10,283 nucleotides of DNA from an uncultured Phycisphaerales bacterium (GTDB taxonomy: Bacteria > Planctomycetota > Phycisphaerae > UBA1845 > CAIVHJ01). Positions 1 through 6,965 of the stretch are shown piece by piece. A program made the translations under genes and the position numbers. Under the pieces are notes generated by a model, which saw nothing but the letters and a program-made list of their open reading frames with translations, was not told the origin of the DNA and did no database searches. Within the stretch, counting starts at the first letter, position 1; each line of letters opens with the position of its first letter. The stretch covers positions 1 through 10,283 of the forward strand of contig CAIVHJ010000255.1 of NCBI GenBank assembly GCA_903905665.1, in the 5' to 3' direction.

Positions 1-241
1 CCCCGACGCGCGTCATCTGGGCATATAAAGTAGAACGATTGAATTTGATTCGACGCGTGAACAGCGCAATCGCCATCCACCGAATCGTGTCCCCGATCAA
101 ATACGACATCCCTCCCACGCTCCGAACCACACCCGTCGCGAAACCCAACGCATGGTCTCCTGCGCGGCCCAGTGCAGCAAGGGCCCGCCAAATCGGAGAA
201 ATGGAATGAGGGGGCGTGGGTGATTCGGGGGCGTCGGTCAT
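1..241 (-). CDS. mlaE: MlaE-family ABC transporter permease, N-terminal part (cut by window start)
   Basis: This partial gene runs off the window after about 80 codons. Reading the minus strand from the ATG at 241, the product begins MTDAPESPTPPHSISPIWRA, then has a short amphipathic stretch and ends in ...LYAQMTRVG. The pattern of a variable head, a LGR...G..... helix and then a Q(M)xRxG motif just before the first membrane span is typical of MlaE permeases, which form the membrane part of the phospholipid (Mla) ABC transporter of the inner membrane. The start overlaps the stop of the upstream STAS gene in an ATGA arrangement, so translation is probably coupled; in Mla systems a STAS protein (MlaB) is a subunit of the same complex. 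The catalytic or channel part lies outside the window, so the call rests on the N-terminus and the context. Confidence 0.7.
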   Translation of the reverse strand, partial: MTDAPESPTPPHSISPIWRALAALGRAGDHALGFATGVVRSVGGMSYLIGDTIRWMAIALFTRRIKFNRSTLYAQMTRVG

Positions 242-594
242 GCTTTGAGTGCCTCGTCCGACGTCGAAAAGATGCTGAAAATCTGATCCAGTTTGGTGAT
301 TTCAAAAATGCCGCGCACCATTGAATTCATGCCCGCCAAACGAATCTCGCCCCCGTAACGATTGAGTCGGCGATAAATCTCCACCAGCGCACTGACGCCG
401 GAGGAATCCAGATGGGTCACGCCCGAAAGGTCCACGACCAATCGCGGGGGTCGTTGTTCACAGATTCGTACCAGTTCCGCATGAATACCGGGAACCTGCT
501 GATGGGTGAATTCCCCGGTCAGTGCAACCGTCACGGCAGCAGGCGTGTGGTGCACCTGATGGATGAGCGAACTGGATGTGCGGGGAGGAATCAT
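238..594 (-). CDS. STAS-domain protein (MlaB-like or anti-sigma factor antagonist)
   Basis: The 118-residue product is a single STAS domain. The core strand LVVDLSGVTHLDSSGVSAL (residues 52-70) carries the DSSG motif; by alignment with SpoIIAA, Ser65 would be the phosphorylatable serine. It is followed by the helix, the GGEIRLAG strand (81-88) and the IFEITKLDQIF segment (96-106) usual for the family. STAS proteins act either as partner-switching anti-anti-sigma factors or as the cytoplasmic MlaB subunit of a phospholipid transporter. The ATGA overlap with an MlaE-like permease favours the second role; the intact DSSG motif keeps the first open. The minus-strand leader has a purine-rich GAGAAAGAG just before the ATG. 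It lies 21 bp downstream of the HEAT-repeat lipoprotein gene. No anti-sigma kinase is visible nearby. Confidence 0.85.
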   Translation of the reverse strand: MIPPRTSSSLIHQVHHTPAAVTVALTGEFTHQQVPGIHAELVRICEQRPPRLVVDLSGVTHLDSSGVSALVEIYRRLNRYGGEIRLAGMNSMVRGIFEITKLDQIFSIFSTSDEALKA

Positions 595-615
595 AGACTC
601 TTTCTCGTAATGCGA

Positions 616-990
616 TCAATCGGACGATTCCGCAGGCATCGCAACAGGTTTCGACGACACATAATCCCTCCAGGCGGATATCGCGCGGGTGCGTTTCGAG
701 GGTGGGTCGGCATAGGAATATCCCAGTCGCGTTCCGGTCATTTTTTCGAGCGCCACAATCGCATACATCCGAACGGCGGAATCTCCGTCGTCCAGCCGCT
801 CCACCACGTCCGGAAGAAGCGATGAATCCCCCGCCTTTGCCACGTCGCCGATCGCCCGAATCCGTATCGCTGGATCCTCGTTCGTCATCCGCTCGCGAAT
901 CGATCCACCCGTGGCGACACAACCGCCAAGCGAATCCAAAAACAAAAGGAAACAAGAAGATAGAAAAAAATATCGGGTCCGCTCAATCAT
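616..990 (-). CDS. Small HEAT-repeat lipoprotein
   Basis: The 124-residue product starts with a charged N-region (MIERTR), a hydrophobic core and a lipobox-like LGGC with the candidate lipidated cysteine at residue 24, so it is predicted to be an exported lipoprotein. The rest (about 30-90) contains HEAT/PBS-lyase-like helical repeats, with IRERMTNEDPAIRIRAIGDV followed by LPDVVERLDDGDSAVRMYAI. It then has a tail (about 87-112) with LEKMTG, GYSYADPP and AISAWRDYV. Such repeats usually serve protein-protein contact; no enzymatic residues are evident. An in-frame TGA lies shortly upstream, so the ATG at 990 is the likely start, although no clear Shine-Dalgarno sequence precedes it. It sits 40 bp after rseP and 21 bp before the STAS gene, inside the envelope operon. 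Its function is unknown. Confidence 0.75.
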   Translation of the reverse strand: MIERTRYFFLSSCFLLFLDSLGGCVATGGSIRERMTNEDPAIRIRAIGDVAKAGDSSLLPDVVERLDDGDSAVRMYAIVALEKMTGTRLGYSYADPPSKRTRAISAWRDYVSSKPVAMPAESSD

Positions 991-1030
991 GTTTTTCGCT
1001 TTTTGCGCAGGAGCTCATCGGCGGCATGCG

Positions 1031-3283
1031 TCAAAAGAATATCCGTGTAATATCGTTGAACGTCACATACAAAAACAATCCTGCAAACAAGAACATTCCG
1101 ATCATCTGAGTGGCGACCTGAACGCGCAAACTGACGGGCGAACCCTTAATCCACTCGATGATCAAAAACACGATCAACCCCCCATCCAAAAGAGGCAACG
1201 GCAAAAAGTTGAACACAGCCAAACTGGCGGAGATCATCGCCATCAACAACACCAAATCTATCATGCTTCGATGGGCGGCCTTTGCACCGTGATACATGAT
1301 TCCGATCGGGCCCGACATGCCCTTGGCGCTGACGGATTGTGTGAAAATCACCCGACGCAAAAACACATAGACGTTGCGAACGTCATATTCCGCCTGAAGC
1401 ACCCCCGCCCGAATCGCGTCAAGCGGATTGGTCTTGCGGTTCATAAAGGTAGCGGGTTTGGTCTGGATCAACGGGATTTGATAAAACACGCGTCGATACC
1501 ACGGATCCGTGAGGTCGGGAGTGATCAGGAGCGACCGGGTGACGACCTCGCCGCCAGCGTCACGAAACGTGAAGGACACTTCCTGACCAATTTTGCTCTT
1601 CAGGTAATACTCGATCGCAGCCGGTTGAATCGCCGGGCGATAATCCTCTTTCCCGTCCGGTGATCGAACGAGGACGTCGGTTTGGCCGTCCAGCAGGAAC
1701 GTCACGCTTTGATAGGAAAGGGCGAACGGGGGAATGCCCAAAACCCCCGAGATACATCGGGGGATGTTCATCTTCGTGGTCATGGGCGATTCGGTCCGAT
1801 CCGGAGGGAGGTAACTGAGTTCGACCTCGGTTCCGGAGAGTTTTTTGAAACGTTCCGCCAAATCCGCCCAGCCGGAAATGGATTCGCCGTTGACGGTGAT
1901 GATGCGACACCCTTTGCTCAAACCGGCGGTTGCGGCGGCGGTTGATTTTTCCGAGACTTCCGGCAACACGTCTGCAACTACGACACGATCCTGCTCGATG
2001 GCGTCGAGTTCGAATCCGACCCGATTGGCCGGTCGGAGTTTGCGTTGAGGATCTAATCGCATCGGGCGATAATACAACGGTTCGCGAAGCTCTGCTCCGT
2101 CGCGTAAAACGCGAACCGGGATATCCATCTCGGGATATCGATCGAGGGAAGACACGATGTCGTTGATCGTGGGCAGCCGAACGCTCCCCCATCCCACGAT
2201 GATATCCCCCTCGATCAATCCTGCCTGTTCGGCCCGACTGCCGGTATAGATGCCCATCACGCGAACACGAGGGACCAAACCGAGCAAATCCATGGAGGGC
2301 TGACCGTTGACCTCGCGTGGCAAAAACGAAATCCACTTGGGAACAGTAAACTCGACAAGACTGGGCGGGTTGTCGGGATGCGATGGATCCTTTCGCTCGA
2401 CTTCGACCGTCGAGGGTTTGTCGGCCCCCTGCAGGATCAGATCCATGATCGCCTGACCCCGGGTGGAACCGACGTCCGTGCCGTTGATTTTTTTGATGAC
2501 ATCTCCCGGAAGCGGGTAGGTTTTTTGTTTCAGATATCCACGGTAAGCGGACTGAATTTCCGGAGTGTCGGCAAAATTGAAACCGACGCGCAAGACTTCC
2601 TCACCGTCGATCTCGCTTTTTTCGGGCTGGATGCGCTCGTGAACAATCCGGCCGTTGCGTTCGATATCGAATGTGATTTCCGAAAACGGATCGGACAAGC
2701 GAATCCCCATCAACACCTGCTCGAAATTGCTGACGTGTGATCCGTTGATCGAGAGGATTCGGTCCCCCACGGTAAGTCCCGCGCGGGCGGCGGGGGTTTC
2801 GGGCAGGATGTAGCCGATGACGGGTTTGATTTCTTCGCGGCCCACCATGTACACGACGACGTACAACAGGGCGGCGAAAATCAGGTTCATCACGACTCCG
2901 GCGGTGACGATGATCATTCGGCTGGAAACCGGTTTATTGGTGAAGGATCGCGGATCGTTCTTGACCGCCAGTTCGCCGCTCTTGTCAATCTCGAAATCTT
3001 CCTGACCGAGCATCTTGACGTAACCGCCCAGAGGCAACACGCAAAACGAATAGCGGGTCTCCCCTCGCGTGAAGCCCAGCAATTCAGGTCCGAATCCGAC
3101 GGAGAATCGCTCGACACGAACCTGGCGCCACTTGGCGGCCAAAAAGTGACCCAGCTCGTGCACGAACACGACGAGCGAAAAACCGAGCACGACGAGCACC
3201 ACGTTTCCAGTGGCCGAAATCCATTCCTGAGCCAAAAACGGCAACCAAGCTGATGGACCATTAGTCGTTAACATTTCAAACAT
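1031..3283 (-). CDS. rseP: RIP metalloprotease RseP, long form with extra PDZ-like domains
   Basis: This is an intramembrane zinc site-2 protease (peptidase M50) that typically cleaves anti-sigma factors and remnant signal peptides. HELGH at residues 42-46 supplies two zinc ligands and the catalytic Glu43; FSVGFGPELLGF and PLGGYVKMLGQED follow as in RseP. The second active-site motif NFLPLPLLDGG is at 692-702, with Asp700 as the third ligand. The product has 750 residues against about 450 for typical RseP. The excess is periplasmic: PDZ-like units are seen near 154-225 and 335-400, with more divergent ones near 245-300 and 430-490, then an unassigned, probably beta-rich stretch (about 500-620). 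GAGG seven bases before the ATG at 3283 supports this start; a second ATG at 3274 is possible. The gene overlaps the end of dxr by 16 bp, a common dxr-rseP pairing. The substrate cannot be told from the window. Confidence 0.95.
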   Translation of the reverse strand: MFEMLTTNGPSAWLPFLAQEWISATGNVVLVVLGFSLVVFVHELGHFLAAKWRQVRVERFSVGFGPELLGFTRGETRYSFCVLPLGGYVKMLGQEDFEIDKSGELAVKNDPRSFTNKPVSSRMIIVTAGVVMNLIFAALLYVVVYMVGREEIKPVIGYILPETPAARAGLTVGDRILSINGSHVSNFEQVLMGIRLSDPFSEITFDIERNGRIVHERIQPEKSEIDGEEVLRVGFNFADTPEIQSAYRGYLKQKTYPLPGDVIKKINGTDVGSTRGQAIMDLILQGADKPSTVEVERKDPSHPDNPPSLVEFTVPKWISFLPREVNGQPSMDLLGLVPRVRVMGIYTGSRAEQAGLIEGDIIVGWGSVRLPTINDIVSSLDRYPEMDIPVRVLRDGAELREPLYYRPMRLDPQRKLRPANRVGFELDAIEQDRVVVADVLPEVSEKSTAAATAGLSKGCRIITVNGESISGWADLAERFKKLSGTEVELSYLPPDRTESPMTTKMNIPRCISGVLGIPPFALSYQSVTFLLDGQTDVLVRSPDGKEDYRPAIQPAAIEYYLKSKIGQEVSFTFRDAGGEVVTRSLLITPDLTDPWYRRVFYQIPLIQTKPATFMNRKTNPLDAIRAGVLQAEYDVRNVYVFLRRVIFTQSVSAKGMSGPIGIMYHGAKAAHRSMIDLVLLMAMISASLAVFNFLPLPLLDGGLIVFLIIEWIKGSPVSLRVQVATQMIGMFLFAGLFLYVTFNDITRIFF

Positions 3284-4419
3284 GCGGTAACCTCACTTCG
3301 CGCCCAGCGATCGGCTTCCACCAGATCATCCAAGGTGGGAACCTCGACGCGTGGGCATTCACTCAGCGCGGACGCCGCGCGATCATAAATTTCACCAAAT
3401 TGTATCCGGCCCGAGCGGTACGCCTCGACCGCCGCCTCGTTGGCGGCATTGAGCACCGCTCCGGCCACCCCCCCCCGTCGCAACACCTCAAATCCCAGTT
3501 CTATCGCCGGGAAACGGCGCAAGTCCGGGGCTTCAAAATGAAAACTCTGAACTTTGCGTAAATCGAGCGATGCACCGCTCCTTGCCATCCGGCGCGGGTA
3601 CGTCAAGGCGTACTGAATCGGAATCCGCATATCCGGACTTCCGAGTTGTGCGATCAGGCATCCGTCACAAAATTCAACCAGCGAGTGGACTACGGCTTCC
3701 GGATGAATCAGCACTTCAATCCTGTCGGGTGGAATCCCGAACAACCAGTGGGCCTCGACGATTTCCAGCGCCTTGTTCATCATGGTGGCGGAGTCGATCG
3801 TGATTTTTGGCCCCATGTCCCAAACCGGATGGTTCAAAACGTCTTCCAGCGAAGCCGTACAAATCTTTTCGATGGGCCACGTCCGCAGAGGGCCTCCGGA
3901 TGAAGTCAAATAAACCCGGTGCAGTTCGTCATGCAGGCCCAAATGAAGCGCTTGAAAAATGGCGGAATGTTCGCTATCGACCGGAATCAGAGTGGAACCG
4001 CTTCGCCGGGCCAGTTGCGTAATCCACGAACCCGCCGCCACGAGCGTTTCCTTGTTGGCAATCGCGACCCGTTTGCCGAGTTCGACCGCGCGAATCGTCG
4101 CCGGCAACCCGGAAATTCCGACGATGGCGGACAGTACCACGTCGCAACCGGATTGCTCGACGAGTTCGACCAACCCCTGTGGGCCGGAGAACACCGTCGC
4201 ACATCCGTTGACCGCCTGTCGCAAAGGCGACTCAAATTCCTCGTGGCCAATCGCGACATGAGTGGGCCGCCATTCTCGCACCTGATCCGCCAACTCGGAC
4301 CACCGCGAACCGGCAGCCAGTCCTACCACGTCGAATTCATCTCGCAGGGTGCGCAAGACCTCCAGGGCGTTTCGGCCGATCGATCCGGTCGAACCCAAAA
4401 TGACAATTCGCTGTTTCAT
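3268..4419 (-). CDS. dxr: 1-deoxy-D-xylulose 5-phosphate reductoisomerase (Dxr/IspC)
   Basis: This cytosolic enzyme converts 1-deoxy-D-xylulose 5-phosphate to 2-C-methyl-D-erythritol 4-phosphate with NADPH, the first committed step of the MEP isoprenoid pathway. The 383-residue length is normal. The NADPH-binding GSTGSIG is at residues 9-15, ANKETLV at 121-127, metal ligands Asp148 and Glu150 in VDSEHSAIFQ, the substrate-binding TSSGG at 172-176, and ITIDSATMMNKALEIVEAHWLF at 206-227, where Glu219 matches the third metal ligand of E. coli Dxr. The complete active site indicates a functional enzyme. It is the first gene of the minus-strand operon and overlaps rseP by 16 bp. No Shine-Dalgarno sequence precedes the ATG; a good sigma-70-type promoter ends so close to it that the mRNA may be leaderless. 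Confidence 0.97.
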   Translation of the reverse strand: MKQRIVILGSTGSIGRNALEVLRTLRDEFDVVGLAAGSRWSELADQVREWRPTHVAIGHEEFESPLRQAVNGCATVFSGPQGLVELVEQSGCDVVLSAIVGISGLPATIRAVELGKRVAIANKETLVAAGSWITQLARRSGSTLIPVDSEHSAIFQALHLGLHDELHRVYLTSSGGPLRTWPIEKICTASLEDVLNHPVWDMGPKITIDSATMMNKALEIVEAHWLFGIPPDRIEVLIHPEAVVHSLVEFCDGCLIAQLGSPDMRIPIQYALTYPRRMARSGASLDLRKVQSFHFEAPDLRRFPAIELGFEVLRRGGVAGAVLNAANEAAVEAYRSGRIQFGEIYDRAASALSECPRVEVPTLDDLVEADRWARSEVTACLKC

Positions 4420-4428
4420 TCACGGACC

Positions 4429-4457
4429 ATCATAGATTCTCAGCGACATAGTTTCAA
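4429..4457 (-). promoter_or_regulatory. Probable sigma-70-type promoter of the dxr operon
   Basis: On the minus strand TTGAAA (4457-4452; 5 of 6 to the consensus -35) and TATGAT (4434-4429; 5 of 6 to the consensus -10) are separated by 17 bp. The expected transcription start is near 4422, only about 3 nt before the dxr ATG at 4419, leaving no room for a ribosome binding site. The assignment comes from sequence alone. Confidence 0.6.
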
Positions 4458-4461
4458 GAAA

Positions 4462-4493
4462 ACGGCTGCTTTTGCCGTCCCCAAGTTCTGGGG
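4462..4493. repeat. Two adjacent short inverted repeats over the NUDIX-gene promoter
   Basis: ACGGC (4462-4466) pairs with GCCGT (4474-4478) across 7 nt, and CCCCA (4479-4483) pairs with TGGGG (4489-4493) across 5 nt. The first right arm overlaps the proposed -35 box and the second repeat fills the spacer between the -35 and -10 boxes of the plus-strand promoter. They could be operator half-sites, but each arm is only 5 bp, so chance is a real possibility. They lie upstream of the predicted transcription starts of both genes, so they would not appear in either mRNA. Confidence 0.3.
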
Positions 4494-4500
4494 CTATAAT
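4472..4500 (+). promoter_or_regulatory. Probable sigma-70-type promoter of the NUDIX-rhomboid-site-2 protease operon
   Basis: TTGCCG (4472-4477; 4 of 6 to the -35 consensus) is followed after exactly 17 bp by a perfect TATAAT (4495-4500). Transcription would start near 4507, about 3 nt before the ATG at 4510. The bases before the ATG contain no Shine-Dalgarno sequence, in line with a leaderless transcript. This promoter is back-to-back with the dxr promoter; their outer -35 edges are 14 bp apart. Confidence 0.6.
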
Positions 4501-4509
4501 CAGTTGCAT

Positions 4510-5076
4510 ATGAACGAAGCACCGGAACCCAACCGAATCGAACCGTTGCTTGAAACGCGGAAATTTCGAGTCCAGCGGTGGTATTACGGCGACCCACAGC
4601 GCGGTCCATATACGCGAGAGGCGGTTTTGCACGATGGCGCCGTGGCGGTCATTCCTCTTCTGGATCAGGATCGAATCGTCATGATTCACAACATCCGCCA
4701 TGTCGTCCGACGCGAATTGCTGGAAATCCCCGCCGGAACGCTCGAACCGGGAGAGGATCCACGTGATACCGCTCGACGCGAACTTGAGGAAGAAACGGGT
4801 TATCGCTGCGATTCGCTGGACCCGCTTGGTTCTTTTTACACGACGCCGGGAATCAGCAATGAGTTGATGCATCTGTTCGTCGCGCAGGGTTTGACCCCGG
4901 GCCAACAAAATCTCGAGGCGACGGAACAAATCCGGGTCGAGATATTCCCGATCGACCAGTTGATGCACATGCTGACCACCGGACAGATACAAGATGGTAA
5001 AACTATCGCCGCCCTGAGCCTGTATTACCTCCATCGCTCATTGTCTCAGCACTCATCATTCAGGAGTCAGAAGTAA
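4510..5076 (+). CDS. NUDIX hydrolase, ADP-ribose pyrophosphatase type
   Basis: The 188-residue product has a perfect Nudix box from Gly76 to Tyr98 (GTLEPGE, seven residues, then REL.EE.GY), which binds the divalent metals that cleave nucleoside diphosphate-linked substrates. The context IPAGTLEPGED and the proline 15 residues after the box (Pro113 in FYTTPG) are the pattern reported for ADP-ribose pyrophosphatases, so hydrolysis of ADP-ribose or a related ADP-sugar to AMP and a sugar phosphate is the likely reaction in the cytosol. The reading frame is open far upstream, over the antisense of dxr, but the ATG at 4510 sits directly behind the promoter and gives the usual family length. The rhomboid gene begins 2 bp after the stop, so the two are probably cotranscribed, although no functional link is obvious. 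Confidence 0.9.
   Translation: MNEAPEPNRIEPLLETRKFRVQRWYYGDPQRGPYTREAVLHDGAVAVIPLLDQDRIVMIHNIRHVVRRELLEIPAGTLEPGEDPRDTARRELEEETGYRCDSLDPLGSFYTTPGISNELMHLFVAQGLTPGQQNLEATEQIRVEIFPIDQLMHMLTTGQIQDGKTIAALSLYYLHRSLSQHSSFRSQK
5062..5066 (+). promoter_or_regulatory. Ribosome binding site of the rhomboid gene
   Basis: AGGAG lies 12 nt before the ATG at 5079, inside the last codons of the NUDIX gene. The spacing is a little long, and with the 2-bp intercistronic gap coupled translation is likely. Confidence 0.5.
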
Positions 5077-5078
5077 TC

Positions 5079-5960
5079 ATGGGCTGGCAGGACCGGGATT
5101 ATGCCTCAGAAGAAGCCTACGGTCGTACGATGGGCCGCAAATACGCGTTGATCCCGAAAAATCTCTCCTTGTCGTCGCTGCTGATTATCATCAATGTTGT
5201 CGTCTTTTTTCTTGATTCGATCACCACGACCCCCAAACACGCTCCCCTCTTTGAATGGGGTTCCATGTGGACCCCCGGCGTCCTGCACGGTCAGGTGTGG
5301 CGTCTGATCACGTCTCAATATCTGCATGCCAACACAGCACATATTTTTTTCAACATGCTGGCTTTGCATTTTCTGGGGCGCTATCTCGAACAATTCTGGG
5401 GCAAGTGGAAATTTTTCGTTTTTTACACGACATGCGGTCTCGCCGGAAATATATTTTATCTGTTGATGAACCTCATCGGCTGGTTGCCGTCTCGGCCGGC
5501 TATCGGAGCTTCGGGCTGCCTGCTGGGCGTTCTGGGCGCCTGTGCGGTTCTGTTCCCCGGCATTCGATTGATCGTGTTCATCTTTCCGATGCAAATCCGA
5601 ACTGCCGCCGGATTATTTCTGGTGTACTATGTAATGAATCTGCTCAGTCGAGGCTGGAATGCCGGTGGTGACGCTGCACATCTCGCCGGTCTGCTGGTCG
5701 GATGTGGATACGCCTTCTGGTCTCGGCGATCCCACACGATTTGGAACGACGGCGTCCGCCGAATCAAAGTCAAAGTGCTTCATTCCCCGGCGACGCCATC
5801 GGCTTCACCACATGAAAAAAACGCGTTCGACCAAGACGTGGATCAAATTCTGAATAAAATCAAGGAACACGGAGTCGCCGGTCTGACCGAGGAAGAAAAA
5901 GCGATTTTGGCGGAAGCGTCGCGCCGACGGCAGGACGAAAATGGAAACGAATTATCGTGA
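5079..5960 (+). CDS. Rhomboid-family intramembrane serine protease with C-terminal helical tail
   Basis: The 293-residue membrane protein has the rhomboid core at about 30-215. HxxxxHxxxN is seen as His83, His88 and Asn92 in the second helix, the nucleophile Ser145 is in GASG (143-146), and the catalytic His201 is in DAAHLAG. All active residues are present, so it should be an active serine protease that cuts membrane proteins within or near their transmembrane helices. The N-terminus is a short polar cytoplasmic stretch beginning MGWQDRDY. After a basic linker (215-235) a charged tail at about 250-284 (DQILNKIKEHG...LTEEEKAIL) resembles the C-terminal module known on some bacterial rhomboids (DUF6576-like, from memory). 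The same module ends the next gene. The stop overlaps the start of the site-2 protease by 20 bp. The substrate is unknown. Confidence 0.93.
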   Translation: MGWQDRDYASEEAYGRTMGRKYALIPKNLSLSSLLIIINVVVFFLDSITTTPKHAPLFEWGSMWTPGVLHGQVWRLITSQYLHANTAHIFFNMLALHFLGRYLEQFWGKWKFFVFYTTCGLAGNIFYLLMNLIGWLPSRPAIGASGCLLGVLGACAVLFPGIRLIVFIFPMQIRTAAGLFLVYYVMNLLSRGWNAGGDAAHLAGLLVGCGYAFWSRRSHTIWNDGVRRIKVKVLHSPATPSASPHEKNAFDQDVDQILNKIKEHGVAGLTEEEKAILAEASRRRQDENGNELS

Positions 5961-6960
5961 CAATCCGATCAACTGGTCGCTCTCGCTGGGGCGATGGGCG
6001 GGGATTTTCGTTCGGGTCCATCTGCTTTTTTTCCTGTGGATGGCCTATACCCTTTATCAGAACGCGGTGATGGGACAATTCATCGTGGGCCTCATCATCA
6101 GCAGCATGGTCTTTGTCGTCATCGTGCTCCACGAATTCGGCCATTGCTTTGGCGCCCGGTCGGTCGGCGGGCAGGCCACCGACGTGCTGATGTGGCCGTT
6201 GGGGGGGCTGGCCACGGTGGACGCCCCGCAAACTCCACGCGCTCAGTTTATCACGACCGCCGCCGGGCCCGCCGTCAATATCGTCTTTTGTGCACTGTGC
6301 GGGACGTTGTTGATCCTGATGGCCGGTTTCTCTGGATCGGTTCCGCTCAATCCGTTTCGGCTTTTCGGGGTACCCGTGGATGTCTCCCGATGGAGCCTTC
6401 GCGACGTTGTGATTGTGGTCTGGTCGGTCAATTACACGATTCTGCTGTTCAATCTGGTGCCGATGTTTCCGATGGACGGCGGACGACTGTTGCAAGTGGT
6501 TCTCTGGAAGCGGGTGGGGTTTTATCGGGCCACGTTGGTCGCCACGTTCGTCGGTATGGCTGGGGCGATCGGCTTGGGATTACTGGGACTGATCAGCGAA
6601 CAGTTTTTGCTGATCGGGATTGCGATCTTCGGCTACCTAACGTGTATGCAGCATCGGCAAGCCCTCAAATCCGGGTTGCTCACGCCGGACGCCGAAATGG
6701 GGTACGGTCTGACGTACAACCAGCATCCGTGGCTGGAGACAACCTCGGACGCCGATACGAAAAAATCCTCGTGGTGGTCGCGCCGGCGCGAAGCCAGCCG
6801 TCTGCGCCGGTCGGCCAAGCGCCGACAAAATCAAGAAGAACTCGAAAAACAAATTGATGTGATCCTGGATAAGGTTCACCGCCAGGGTATCCAATCGCTC
6901 ACCCGAACCGAAAAACGAATTCTGCAGCGCGCTTCGAAAACCAGAAAATCCATCGAGTGA
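5941..6960 (+). CDS. Site-2 protease family (M50, SpoIVFB-like) membrane metalloprotease
   Basis: The 339-residue product has several hydrophobic spans within residues 20-245 and the two zinc motifs of M50 peptidases: HEFGH at 64-68 (catalytic Glu65) and NLVPMFPMDGG at 171-181 (Asp179 as third ligand). PLGG at 86-89 and TAAGPAVN at 106-113 are also typical. It has no PDZ domain and no CBS domain, so it belongs with the SpoIVFB-like compact members rather than RseP. A basic linker (about 280-300) leads to a tail at 301-339 (IDVILDKVHRQG...LTRTEKRIL) that clearly matches the end of the preceding rhomboid. AGGA five bases before the ATG, within the rhomboid coding sequence, supports this start. 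The gene ends 5 bp from the convergent LptF/G-like gene; no terminator hairpin fits between them. The substrate is unknown. Confidence 0.92.
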   Translation: METNYRDNPINWSLSLGRWAGIFVRVHLLFFLWMAYTLYQNAVMGQFIVGLIISSMVFVVIVLHEFGHCFGARSVGGQATDVLMWPLGGLATVDAPQTPRAQFITTAAGPAVNIVFCALCGTLLILMAGFSGSVPLNPFRLFGVPVDVSRWSLRDVVIVVWSVNYTILLFNLVPMFPMDGGRLLQVVLWKRVGFYRATLVATFVGMAGAIGLGLLGLISEQFLLIGIAIFGYLTCMQHRQALKSGLLTPDAEMGYGLTYNQHPWLETTSDADTKKSSWWSRRREASRLRRSAKRRQNQEELEKQIDVILDKVHRQGIQSLTRTEKRILQRASKTRKSIE

Positions 6961-6965
6961 GTTCA

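Noticed and set aside
458..955. Minus-strand open frame of 165 codons overlapping the HEAT and STAS genes
   Set aside because: It is the same strand in another frame; its Cys/Arg/Gly-rich product has no motif, while the two overlapped genes show clear domains.
911..1663. Long plus-strand open frame (250 codons) opposite the 3' part of rseP
   Set aside because: It lies antisense to a well-supported protease gene, its product is low-complexity with many His, Gln and Arg, and it shows no family motif; a shadow frame of GC-rich coding DNA.
3919..4509. N-terminal extension of the NUDIX frame back to 3919
   Set aside because: The extension runs antisense over dxr and across both promoters, has no domain, and the ATG at 4510 gives the family's usual length.
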